Source: DASRHK01 sp035650495 (lineage in GTDB: Bacteria > Pseudomonadota > Gammaproteobacteria > Nevskiales > Nevskiaceae). From it: DNA of 38,696 nt. Where the stretch lies: contig DASRHK010000073.1 in the NCBI GenBank assembly GCA_035650495.1, positions 1-38,696 of the forward strand. The letters are read 5' to 3'. The notes under the pieces were generated by a model. It ran no database searches. It was not told the origin of the DNA and saw only the letters and a program-made list of their open reading frames with translations. Positions 32,150 through 38,696 of the stretch are shown here, piece by piece (positions within the stretch are counted from its first letter, which is position 1; every line of letters starts with the position of its first letter). A program made the position numbers and the translations under genes.

Positions 32150-32622
32150 AGCAGCTCGGCGATGTCCTTGTCGATCTTCTCGGGCGTGTCGACCGAGCCG
32201 TAGCGCTTCACCACCTTGCCCGACTTGTCGACGAGGAACTTGGTGAAGTTCCACTTGATGCCTTCGCTGCCGAGCATGCCCGGCGCTTCGCTCTTCAGGA
32301 ATTTGTAGAGCGGATGCGCGTTGGCGCCGTTGACGTCGATCTTCGCGTAGAGCGGGAAGGAGACGTCGTAATTGAGCGAGCAGAAATTCTTGATCTCGTT
32401 CTCGTCGCCCGGCTCCTGATGGCCGAACTGATCGCAAGGGAAGCCAAGGATGACGAGGCCCTTGTCCTTGTATTTGCGGTAGAGCGCCTCGAGCCCCTTG
32501 TACTGCGGGGTGAAGCCGCACTTGCTCGCGACGTTCACGACCAGCATCACCTTGCCCTTGTAGGCGTCGAGCTTCTGCTCGCCGCCGTCGATGGTCTTCG
32601 CCGCGAATTCGTAGACGCCCAT
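32146..32622 (-). CDS. gpx: glutathione peroxidase family protein
   Basis: A 158-residue thiol peroxidase of the glutathione peroxidase (BtuE-like) family. The peroxidatic cysteine is C35 in NVASKCGFTPQY; FPCDQFGHQEPG and IKWNFTKFLV supply the conserved Gln, Trp and Asn around it. FCSLNYDV carries a possible resolving cysteine, as in the thioredoxin-dependent members, so the reductant may be thioredoxin rather than glutathione. No signal peptide. The ATG at 32622 has GGGGGAG just upstream. It lies 37 nt after the winged-helix regulator and overlaps the GDPD-nitrilase gene by TTGA. Confidence 0.93.
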   Translation of the reverse strand: MGVYEFAAKTIDGGEQKLDAYKGKVMLVVNVASKCGFTPQYKGLEALYRKYKDKGLVILGFPCDQFGHQEPGDENEIKNFCSLNYDVSFPLYAKIDVNGANAHPLYKFLKSEAPGMLGSEGIKWNFTKFLVDKSGKVVKRYGSVDTPEKIDKDIAELL

Positions 32623-32659
32623 TGGCTCCCCCTGAAGGTTGATCGAAGCGATAGGGTAC

Positions 32660-32980
32660 TCAAATCCCCGATTTCGCGATCAGCCCTTCGAGATGGCCGA
32701 TGTGCTTCTTGAGCGCCTTGCGTCCGTTGGCGGTGAGGCGATACCAGGTCACCGGCTTTCGTTCCTGGAACTCGCGTCGCAGCGACACGTAGCCCTCGTC
32801 CTCGAGCTTGCGCAGCTGCGCGCCGAGATTGCCGTCGGTCTGCTGCAGCAGCTCCTTGAAGCGAGAGAAGGAGATCTCGTCGGTCTTGGCGAGCAGCACG
32901 CATGCCGCAAGGCGCACGCGATGCTCGAGGACCGGATCGGCAGCGTCGAGGAGACCGGGAGTGCCGTTGTCCGGAGCCAT
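32660..32980 (-). CDS. winged-helix transcriptional regulator (HTH_34 type)
   Basis: A 106-residue DNA-binding protein of the short winged-helix family often annotated HTH_34, related to MarR/PadR folds. RVRLAACVLLAKTDEISFSRFKELL is helices 1-2, QTDGNLGAQLRKLEDEGYV the recognition helix region, and RREFQERKPVTWYRLTANGRKAL the wing. There is no ligand domain, so the signal may be protein-protein or none. GAGGA, overlapping the previous gene's stop, is its ribosome site. It is the fourth gene of an operon that begins with two six-TM proteins, and an inverted repeat inside the operon promoter at 34453-34467 is a plausible autoregulatory target. Confidence 0.87.
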   Translation of the reverse strand: MAPDNGTPGLLDAADPVLEHRVRLAACVLLAKTDEISFSRFKELLQQTDGNLGAQLRKLEDEGYVSLRREFQERKPVTWYRLTANGRKALKKHIGHLEGLIAKSGI

Positions 32981-32986
32981 GGGTCC

Positions 32987-33286
32987 TCAGCGGATTCCGA
33001 GCACGCTGGCGATCCGAACGCATCCGTTCGCATCGATCGTGACTCTCGCATCGCGGCCGTTGGGCAGCTGCACCGGCGACAGATCGACGAGGCCGTTCGC
33101 GGCGATCGTCGCTTTGTGATCCAGCTTCAAGGCGCGCGCATAGGACAGCGGAACGCCGTCGACCGCCAGATCCTCGACGTGCAGATCGCAGCGCGCCTGC
33201 GGCAGGGCGGACTGGAATTTCGCATGCGCGGGAGCGGTGGCGAGCATCAACGAAAGCGAGAGGAGCGCTACGGGACGACGGGTCAT
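32987..33286 (-). CDS. small periplasmic protein of unknown function
   Basis: A 99-residue protein not recognised as a named family. Residues 1-22 form a Sec signal peptide (cleavage AHA/KF). The mature region of about 77 residues has two cysteines (QARCDLHVEDL and ANGCVRIAS) that could form a disulphide, and beta-rich segments such as ARALKLDHKATIAANG and DARVTIDANG. The ATG at 33286 overlaps the stop of the preceding membrane protein (ATGA), and the winged-helix gene starts 6 nt after its stop. It is therefore an obligate part of the four-gene set; a role as partner or sensor of the membrane proteins is inference. Confidence 0.75.
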   Translation of the reverse strand: MTRRPVALLSLSLMLATAPAHAKFQSALPQARCDLHVEDLAVDGVPLSYARALKLDHKATIAANGLVDLSPVQLPNGRDARVTIDANGCVRIASVLGIR

Positions 33287-33861
33287 GACGCGATCTCCGG
33301 TTTTGCATTGCGCGTGAACAGCCAGCCGGTGAGCATGGCCAGGGAAAATGCGATCCCGGCAGACGTCCAGATCGCGCCGCTGGGAACGTAGAAAAGGGCA
33401 GCACAGCCGACGAACATGAGCAGTCCGGCCGGCAGGTACTCCTTCATGTAGTACGCGCCCATCGTGGTGCAGACGATGCCTTGCAAGAGGAGGAACAACT
33501 GCGCAATGCCGCGCAAGGACAGTTGCGCGTCGACGATGATGCCGCCGAGCATGGCGCAGCCGATGCCGACGCCAATCCCACCGATCCACGCGCGGCGACG
33601 CTGGGCGCGACGCGCCGCATCGAGCTCACCGCCGAGGCGCACGTGACGACGGTCGAGCCACCACGTCGCCAATCCGCCGATGATGCCGGCGGCGGTGCAG
33701 TAAGGCGGAAGCCATTCGGGTGCGAAGTCACCGAAGCAGAAGCCCGGCAGGATGAGGATCGCCCACAACAGGAAGATTGATGGTGCCGCTCGCGGCTCGC
33801 TGCGCCGCACGGTGCTGGCGACGTAACCGAGATCGTCCTGCAGCTCTTTCATGCTCGCCAT
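33283..33861 (-). CDS. six-TM membrane protein, paralogue B
   Basis: A 192-residue inner-membrane protein with about six predicted TM helices (about residues 28-46, 50-70, 89-110, 115-140, 144-162 and 165-185). The cytoplasmic N-terminus MKELQDDLGYVASTVRRSE and the C-terminal LPAGLLMF plus IWTSAGI segments match those of the neighbouring gene at 33873-34427, so they are tandem paralogues. No enzymatic or transporter motif was seen. GAGGAG lies before the ATG at 33861. The start is 11 nt after paralogue A and the stop overlaps the small periplasmic protein gene. Confidence 0.8.
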   Translation of the reverse strand: MASMKELQDDLGYVASTVRRSEPRAAPSIFLLWAILILPGFCFGDFAPEWLPPYCTAAGIIGGLATWWLDRRHVRLGGELDAARRAQRRRAWIGGIGVGIGCAMLGGIIVDAQLSLRGIAQLFLLLQGIVCTTMGAYYMKEYLPAGLLMFVGCAALFYVPSGAIWTSAGIAFSLAMLTGWLFTRNAKPEIAS

Positions 33862-33872
33862 GTCCGTTCTCC

Positions 33873-34427
33873 TCAAGCAGCCATGCGGTTGCGGAGCGCG
33901 CCGGTCAGCAGCGCGGCCGACACGATCAAGCCGGTCGTCGTCCAGATGTACGAGAGGGGCAGAAGCGTCAGTGCGAAGTACCCCGCGAACATGATCAGGC
34001 CGGCAGGCAGGAAACTGCGATGCAGATGCACGCCGGCGAGCGAATAGGCGAGTGCCGAGACGAGCATGAACACCGGGATCGTCGCGTGCCAGTCGACGCG
34101 GACGCTGCCGAACGTCAGCCCGACCATCAGGAATGCGAGACCGGAGATCGCCCAGTGCATGGCATAGCGCCTGCCGAGCTGCACGTCGCGCTGCCCAGCC
34201 TTCTGCTCCGCGGTGCGGCCCATGCGCCAGCTGAGCACGCCACCGGCCGGACCGACGAAGAACCAGTAGAAACCGCACCAGTCGCCGTTGATGTCGGCGA
34301 GCGCGAATCCGATCGGCACCAGGATCGCCCAGAGGACGAAGATCGATGCCGGCAGACGTTCCTCGCTGCGACGCACGGCGCCGGCGACGAACCCCAGGTC
34401 TTCCTTCAGCTCGTTGATGCTCGACAT
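33873..34427 (-). CDS. six-TM membrane protein, paralogue A
   Basis: A 184-residue protein with about six predicted TM helices and a short charged N-terminus, INELKEDLGFVAGAVRRSEE, that resembles a small helical cap. It shares with paralogue B the N-terminal pattern (K/Q-E-L, DDLG or EDLG, VRRSE, ASIFxLWAIL) and the C-terminal LPAGLIMFAGY and IWTTTGL segments, with a more diverged middle. Function unknown. It is the first gene of the operon; AGGGGG precedes the ATG and the sigma70 promoter with its inverted repeat lies 25-53 nt upstream. Confidence 0.8.
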   Translation of the reverse strand: MSSINELKEDLGFVAGAVRRSEERLPASIFVLWAILVPIGFALADINGDWCGFYWFFVGPAGGVLSWRMGRTAEQKAGQRDVQLGRRYAMHWAISGLAFLMVGLTFGSVRVDWHATIPVFMLVSALAYSLAGVHLHRSFLPAGLIMFAGYFALTLLPLSYIWTTTGLIVSAALLTGALRNRMAA

Positions 34428-34451
34428 GTGTCCCCCTGTTGACGTGAGAGA

Positions 34452-34480
34452 ACTCTAAAACATAGAGCACTCGGTGTCAA
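34452..34480 (-). promoter_or_regulatory. sigma70 promoter of the membrane-protein/regulator operon
   Basis: On the minus strand TTGACA (34480-34475), a perfect -35, is followed after exactly 17 bp by TAGAGT (34457-34452). The predicted start near 34445 gives a leader of about 18 nt containing the AGGGGG ribosome site. This is the best-matching promoter found in the window. Confidence 0.7.
34453..34467. promoter_or_regulatory. inverted-repeat operator overlapping the -10 box
   Basis: CTCTA-AAACA-TAGAG is a perfect 5-bp inverted repeat with a 5-nt spacer. One half lies within the -10 element and the other in the -10/-35 spacer, so a bound dimer would block RNA polymerase. The likely ligand is the winged-helix protein encoded as the fourth gene of the same operon (inference). 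Confidence 0.5.
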
Positions 34481-34521
34481 CTGATCGCAGGCAGCTTGCT
34501 TCCGAGGCGACGAAAGGAGGA

Positions 34522-35151
34522 CTAGCGAGCGTTCTTGATCGTGCGCTGCACGAACGCGTAATAGAGCCCGCCGAGCACGACGACGGCGCCGGCGAGCCAG
34601 AGCGTGATGCGATGCAAATCGCCGCGCATCAGCGCCTCGTCCTTGCCGGCCTGCAGGCCGACGAAGACGAGCACGGTGCACCACAGCGCCGAGCCGATCA
34701 GCGTGAAGATCGAGTAGCGCACGAAATTCATGCGCACGATGCCGAACGGGATGCCGATGAGATGCCGCACGACCGGCAGCAGGCGTGAGAAGAAGACGCC
34801 GCCCGACCCGTACGCCTCCGCCCATCGCTCCGCGGCTTCGACTTTCTCCGGCGGCGCGAGGAAATATTTTCCGTAGCGCATCACCAGCGGCCGACCGAGC
34901 AGTCGGGAGCCCCAATACATCACGGCGGCGCCGATCCACGAGCCGATCGCGCCGGCGAGGACGATGCCCGCATAGCCGCCGAATCCTGCGCCGCGCTGCT
35001 GGAACGTGATCGCCGCAGGCGGGATCACGAGCTCGCTCGGCAAGGGCAGGAACGAGCTCTCGATCGCCATCAACAGCACGATCAGCGGATAGCCGCCCTC
35101 GGCGATCCGCGCCAGATACCAGTCGATGATGTGCTGCAGGAATTCGTGCAT
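34522..35151 (-). CDS. DedA family membrane protein
   Basis: A 209-residue inner-membrane protein of the DedA/SNARE-associated family, members of which act in undecaprenyl phosphate or phospholipid translocation. The signature E-S-S-F-L-P-L-P-S-E (residues near 30-40), then GSWIGAAVMYWGSRLLGRP and FFSRLLPVVRHLIGIPFGIVRMN are all present, the last being the conserved R-x-x-P-x-x-R-x-x-x-x-x-P-x-G motif. Several TM helices follow. The ATG at 35151 is 5 nt after the acyl-CoA dehydrogenase stop, so they form an operon. The downstream gap to the operon promoter is about 40 nt, with no clear terminator. Confidence 0.93.
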   Translation of the reverse strand: MHEFLQHIIDWYLARIAEGGYPLIVLLMAIESSFLPLPSELVIPPAAITFQQRGAGFGGYAGIVLAGAIGSWIGAAVMYWGSRLLGRPLVMRYGKYFLAPPEKVEAAERWAEAYGSGGVFFSRLLPVVRHLIGIPFGIVRMNFVRYSIFTLIGSALWCTVLVFVGLQAGKDEALMRGDLHRITLWLAGAVVVLGGLYYAFVQRTIKNAR

Positions 35152-35156
35152 TGCGA

Positions 35157-36902
35157 TCAGAAATCGCTCGCCGCGAGCTGCATCGGCTCGGCGGCGGGCG
35201 CGCGCACGTTCGCCAGCAGCGCCGAGACCTGCGACAGCATGCGCGTCGCGAAGAAGTTCGCCGTGGCGAACTTCGCGGCGCGCAGCGACCGGTCGGACTG
35301 CGCCGCCGCCGCTTTCGCCATCCGCAGCCAGTTGTAGCCGAGGTAGGTGAGCGCGAACGCGCGCAGGAAATCCGCGCAGCCGAACGCGGCGTCGTCGGGC
35401 GACGTCTTGTACGACTCCTGGATCCACCGCGTCGTCTTCTCGAGATCGTCGATCGCTGCGAGCAGCGGCTTGCCGATGAATTCGAGATCGCCATCGGCCT
35501 TCGTCGCCGCAGCGCGCGCCTTGGCGAAGAAGCGTCCGGGCAGGCGGCCGTTGTGCAGCATCAGCTTGCGGCGCACGAGGTCCATCGCCTGGATGCCGTT
35601 GGTGCCTTCGTAGAGGCAGAGGATCTTCGAGTCGCGCACGATCTGCTCGACGCCGTGCTCCTTGATGAAGCCGTGGCCGCCGTAGACCTGGATCGCGAGA
35701 CTGCCGAGCTCCACCGCGGAGTCGGTGCAGAACGCTTTCACCAGCGGCGTGTTGAGCTCGACGAAGTCGGCCGCTTCCTCGCGCACTTTCGCGTCGGGGT
35801 GATTGCGCGAGAGATCGGTGTAGATCGCAGTCTCGTAGACGAGCACGCGTGCGCCTTCCGTGACCGACTTCATCTGCATCAGCATGCGGCGCACGTCGGG
35901 GTGCTCGATGATCTCCGCCTTGCCGTTGAACGCCTTGCCCTGCTTGCGATCGCGCGCGTAGCGGATCGCGTTTTGCGTCGCGAGCTCGCACTGCCCGAGC
36001 CCCTGGTTGCCGACCATGATCCGCTCGTAATTCATCATCACGAACATGTTCTGGATGCCCTGGTTCGGCTGACCGATCATCCATCCGCGCGCGCCCTCGA
36101 ATGCCATCGAGCATGTCACCGAGCCGTGCAGACCCATCTTGTGCTCGATCGACACGCAGCGGACCTGGTTGCGCTCGCCGGGCCTGCCGTCCTTGCCGAC
36201 GAGGAACTTCGGCACGACGAAAGTCGACAGTCCCTTCACACCGGGCGGCGAGTCCGGAAGCCGCGCGAGGACGAAGTGGACGATGTTGTCCACCATGTCG
36301 TGCTCGCCGGAGGTGATGAAGATCTTGCCGCCTTCGATCGCGTAGCTGCCATCGGCTTGCGGGATCGCCTTGGTCTTCACCGCGCCGAGGTCCGATCCGG
36401 CCTGCGGCTCGGTCATGCACATCGTGCCGGTCCATTCGCCGGTGCCGAGCTTGGGCAGATACGTCTTCTTCTGCTCTTCGCTGCCGTTGGCTTCGATCGC
36501 TTCGTAGCAGCCGGTCGTGAGCCCCGGATACAGCGCGAACGCGACGTTGGCGCTGCACAGCATCTCTTCGATCACCTTCGACAGCGTGTAGGGCAGGCCC
36601 TGTCCGCCGTGCTCCGGCTTGTTCGCGAGATTCATCCAGCCCGCCTGCGAGTACAGCTTGTAGGCGTCCTTGAATCCCTCGGGAACGGTGACGTTGCCGT
36701 CCTTGTACTTGCAGCCCGAGTCGGCCTTCGCGTTCAGCGGCGCGAGCTTTTCTTCGAGCAGCTTCGCCGCCTCTTCGACGAGGCCAGTGAGCACGTCGGG
36801 CGTGGCGTCCGCGAAGGCCGGCAGCTTCGCGAGCTGGGCGACGTCGAGGACGTCGTTCAAGACAAAGCCGATCTCGCGCAGCGGCGCCTGATAGGTGGCC
36901 AT
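35157..36902 (-). CDS. acyl-CoA dehydrogenase (DmdC/AcdA-like, long form)
   Basis: A 581-residue flavoenzyme. It belongs to the roughly 590-residue acyl-CoA dehydrogenases with an extra C-terminal helical domain, the group that includes 3-methylmercaptopropionyl-CoA dehydrogenase. FAD/substrate blocks CMTEPQAGSDLGAVKTKA and IFITSGEHDM are intact, followed by IEHKMGLHGSVTC and YGGHGFIKEHGVEQIVRD. The catalytic base is expected at E432 in LCLYEGTNGIQ. Substrate cannot be told; general fatty acyl-CoA is most likely. The ATG at 36902 has a weak ribosome site. A perfect TATAAT lies 33 nt upstream. dedA follows after 5 nt. Confidence 0.92.
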   Translation of the reverse strand: MATYQAPLREIGFVLNDVLDVAQLAKLPAFADATPDVLTGLVEEAAKLLEEKLAPLNAKADSGCKYKDGNVTVPEGFKDAYKLYSQAGWMNLANKPEHGGQGLPYTLSKVIEEMLCSANVAFALYPGLTTGCYEAIEANGSEEQKKTYLPKLGTGEWTGTMCMTEPQAGSDLGAVKTKAIPQADGSYAIEGGKIFITSGEHDMVDNIVHFVLARLPDSPPGVKGLSTFVVPKFLVGKDGRPGERNQVRCVSIEHKMGLHGSVTCSMAFEGARGWMIGQPNQGIQNMFVMMNYERIMVGNQGLGQCELATQNAIRYARDRKQGKAFNGKAEIIEHPDVRRMLMQMKSVTEGARVLVYETAIYTDLSRNHPDAKVREEAADFVELNTPLVKAFCTDSAVELGSLAIQVYGGHGFIKEHGVEQIVRDSKILCLYEGTNGIQAMDLVRRKLMLHNGRLPGRFFAKARAAATKADGDLEFIGKPLLAAIDDLEKTTRWIQESYKTSPDDAAFGCADFLRAFALTYLGYNWLRMAKAAAAQSDRSLRAAKFATANFFATRMLSQVSALLANVRAPAAEPMQLAASDF

Positions 36903-36934
36903 GGTTCGGAAGCGGGTCTTAAAAGGGGAGCGCG

Positions 36935-36940
36935 ATTATA
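36935..36940 (-). promoter_or_regulatory. -10 box upstream of the acyl-CoA dehydrogenase gene
   Basis: A perfect TATAAT on the minus strand, overlapping the stop codon of the upstream small secreted protein. The start would lie near 36928, leaving a leader of about 26 nt. No good -35 is present at 16-18 bp, so an activator or an alternative recognition mode would be needed. Confidence 0.4.
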
Positions 36941-37400
36941 TCGATGGCGCGCCGGGCACTGCCTGTTGCGGATAGGTGACGAACCGGAGCTCCGCACCCG
37001 TCTCGCCGATGCGCCGCGCCAGCTCGTCGGCCTGCTCATCGGGTCCAACGTAGATCACGATCACCCCCGACAGGTCGCTGCCCCGCGAAGCATCGAGCGC
37101 GTGCAGCAACGTCGCGCGATTGCGCTCGGGGTCCGGCCCGACGATGCCGAGGTAATCCTGCTCGATCGCCGCTTTCTGCAGCACGAGCGCGAGCTCTTCA
37201 CCGTCCTCGTCGACGCTGGTCTCGGTGTCGAGCACGAAGAAATAGAAGCTGTCGATCTCGTCGGGCACCTGCTTGCCGGCCAGCAGGATGGCTGCGTCGC
37301 GGTCGTACGGCACCGTCACGACCTGCACCACGGGTTCGGGCAGGAAAGCGAATCCGGCCAGCAAGCCGGCCGCTGACAAACCGGCAGCGAGGACGCGCAT
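36936..37400 (-). CDS. small secreted protein of unknown function
   Basis: A 154-residue protein, not recognised as a named family. An N-terminal hydrophobic segment (residues 3-20) is a likely signal peptide or anchor. The rest is soluble and acidic, with VVTVPYDRDAAILLAGKQVPDE, FYFFVLDTETSVDEDGEEL and GVIVIYVGPDEQADELARRIGETGAELRFVTY, alternating strands and helices that resemble a small alpha/beta fold. The ATG at 37400 is only 11 nt from the divergent ceramidase-like gene, and no good ribosome site is seen, so the start is uncertain. The 3' end carries the -10 box of the acyl-CoA dehydrogenase gene. Confidence 0.7.
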   Translation of the reverse strand: MRVLAAGLSAAGLLAGFAFLPEPVVQVVTVPYDRDAAILLAGKQVPDEIDSFYFFVLDTETSVDEDGEELALVLQKAAIEQDYLGIVGPDPERNRATLLHALDASRGSDLSGVIVIYVGPDEQADELARRIGETGAELRFVTYPQQAVPGAPSI

Positions 37401-37411
37401 GGGAGCAGGAT

Positions 37412-38696
37412 ATGCCACGATTTGGCATGCGCGCATTCCTGCTCCTCCCGCTCTCGCTCGCCTTGTCCGCGTGTGGCAACAGCCAGCCGTCCTCGACCGG
37501 CGCGCCAGGGATCGGGGGCGGCCCGGGCGGGATCGATTCACGCAAGGCGCAGTGCGTGCTGCAGAGCCCGGCGCTCGACGTCGGCAGCTCGAGCGAGCTG
37601 ACGCTCAACGGCACGACGCTCACGACGAGTCATCAGCCTGATGCGCCGAGCGCGATCGAGCAGCCGCGCGCCGGCGTGCCGGCAGCGACCGGGAGCTGCG
37701 GCGCGAACAATCAGTTCCGGTTCGGCAGCGGCATCTACGACACGACCGGTCCGCTCGGCGGCAATCCGACCAACCACGCCGACATGTTCGGCATGGTGGT
37801 GCCGCCGCAGGTGCCGAACGGCATCCATACGCGGCTCTATGCGCGCGCGTTCACCATCGAGTCGCCGTGCAACGGCAAGCGTGTCGCGTTCGTGTCGATC
37901 GACCTCGGCGCGATCTCCGGCCTGCTGCATCAGGAAGTGCTCGCGCAGATCGCGGCCGATCCGACGCTCGGCGCGGTCTATGGTCCGGAGAACGTGATGA
38001 TCTCCGCGACGCACACGCATACCGCGGGCGGCGGCTTCGGCGTTCCCGTGCTCCCCGACGAGTCCGGGAATCTGCCGGCGATCGTCTACAACCCGGCCGT
38101 GTGGTTCGAGAGCCTTGTGTTCAGCGACGCGAACTTCGACAGCGACAACTTCAAGGTGATCGTCGACGGCATCGTGCAAGCGATCCGTCGCGCGCACGCG
38201 AATCTCGAGGCGCATCCGCAGACGGCTTCGATCGGCATGTCGATCGGGCAGCTGCTCAACGCGAACATCAATCGATCGCCGCCCGCGTATCAGCAGGACG
38301 CCGAGTCGGAGCGATCGCAATATCTCGATGCGAACGGCCACGAAGTGAACGTCAGCAAGCGCGTGCTGCAGCTCGATCTGGTCCGCAACGACGGCACCGC
38401 ATCGGGTGTCATCAACTGGTTCGCCGTGCACCCGACGTCGATGGGCAACCACGACCTGCTCATCTCCAGCGACAACAAGGGTTGGGCGTCGCTCAACTTC
38501 GAGAAGCTGATGGGCACGCAGTACGTGCCCGACACCGGCGGTCCGCTCGACGGCGCCGACAACTTCGTCGCCGCGTTCGCGCAGACCGACGAAGGCGATA
38601 CGGTTCCTGATCTCTTCGTGTTCGATGCGGATCCGCAAGGCGGCAACGGTCGCGGTCAGGGCGTGCCGTACTTCGCGCGCGGCGGCACCGACGAGC
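37412..38696 (+). CDS. neutral/alkaline ceramidase-like lipoprotein, 3' end outside window
   Basis: 428 codons of an open frame running off the window. The start is ATG 37412 with GGGAG 6 nt before it; an ATG at 37427 is an alternative. The signal peptide ends LSAC, a lipobox. A Pro/Gly-rich linker leads into a neutral-ceramidase-like domain: FGSGIYDTTGPLGG, HTRLYARAF, SATHTHTAGGGFG with zinc-type histidines H201 and H203, and NWFAVHPTSMGN then SSDNKGWAS. The nucleophile motif G-D-V-S-P-N of the family appears as GDTVPD, with Val398 in the serine position. It may therefore not be an active ceramidase, or may act differently. The family hydrolyses N-acyl bonds of ceramides outside the cell. 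The C-terminal domain is not visible. Confidence 0.85.
   Translation, partial: MPRFGMRAFLLLPLSLALSACGNSQPSSTGAPGIGGGPGGIDSRKAQCVLQSPALDVGSSSELTLNGTTLTTSHQPDAPSAIEQPRAGVPAATGSCGANNQFRFGSGIYDTTGPLGGNPTNHADMFGMVVPPQVPNGIHTRLYARAFTIESPCNGKRVAFVSIDLGAISGLLHQEVLAQIAADPTLGAVYGPENVMISATHTHTAGGGFGVPVLPDESGNLPAIVYNPAVWFESLVFSDANFDSDNFKVIVDGIVQAIRRAHANLEAHPQTASIGMSIGQLLNANINRSPPAYQQDAESERSQYLDANGHEVNVSKRVLQLDLVRNDGTASGVINWFAVHPTSMGNHDLLISSDNKGWASLNFEKLMGTQYVPDTGGPLDGADNFVAAFAQTDEGDTVPDLFVFDADPQGGNGRGQGVPYFARGGTDE

Noticed and set aside
34522..36558. A long fused frame joining DedA to sequence antiparallel to the acyl-CoA dehydrogenase frame
   Set aside because: Only the last 209 codons match DedA; the earlier part is a shadow frame of the dehydrogenase on the same strand.
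1..38696. tRNA genes, CRISPR arrays, insertion sequences, integrases or phage genes
   Set aside because: None was seen on reading; the coding density and gene types are those of ordinary chromosome.

Overview
The window is GC-rich, densely packed chromosomal DNA from a proteobacterium. A Pil-Chp twitching-motility chemosensory system, an adjacent yqgE-ruvX-pyrB-pyrC block with a non-catalytic dihydroorotase, glutathione synthesis genes and an ACP phosphodiesterase together point to Gammaproteobacteria. A betaproteobacterium cannot be excluded from these genes alone. No tRNA, rRNA, CRISPR array, insertion sequence or phage gene was seen. Most genes overlap by 4 nt or are separated by only a few bases.

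Layout. (1) 1-6959: the end of an NTF2-like protein, a PlsC-type acyltransferase and an M13 lipoprotein peptidase on the + strand; acpH on the - strand; then a penicillin-acylase-like lipoprotein and a small secreted protein on the + strand. (2) 6956-18524, all - strand: gshA-gshB-apbE, yqgE-ruvX-pyrB-pyrC', pilH-pilJ, pckA and an FAH-family hydrolase. (3) 18681-26589, + strand: pilG-pilI-chpA-chpC. ChpA is a 2156-residue hybrid kinase with many Hpt modules. The Chp system is therefore split: pilH and pilJ lie about 7 kb away, beyond pyrC', on the other strand. (4) 26590-29741: a regulatory stretch with a perfect CRP-consensus core, followed by a 96-residue secreted protein and a large secreted zinc-protease-like protein with repeats and a GlyGly-CTERM tail. 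(5) 29738-34480, - strand: one probable transcription unit starting at a good sigma70 promoter with an embedded inverted repeat. It encodes two paralogous six-TM proteins, a small periplasmic protein, a winged-helix regulator, a glutathione peroxidase and a lipoprotein that fuses a glycerophosphodiester phosphodiesterase to a nitrilase-like domain. (6) 34522-38696: a DedA protein, an acyl-CoA dehydrogenase and a small secreted protein on the - strand, then a neutral-ceramidase-like lipoprotein on the + strand that runs off the window.

How they work together. PilJ, PilI/ChpC, ChpA and PilG/PilH make up a sensory pathway for type IV pili. The yqgE-ruvX-pyrBC' and gshAB genes are housekeeping functions often found near it. 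The rest is mainly envelope and extracellular biology, with at least five predicted lipoproteins and two secreted hydrolases.

Most interesting candidates: the regulator plus twin-membrane-protein operon with its operator, the GDPD-nitrilase fusion, the possibly CRP-controlled protease pair, the split chp locus with a recent in-frame Hpt duplication, and several enzymes that lack an expected catalytic or metal-binding residue (PyrC', ApbE, ceramidase homologue). All functions are inferred by reading sequence and motifs; no database search was run.
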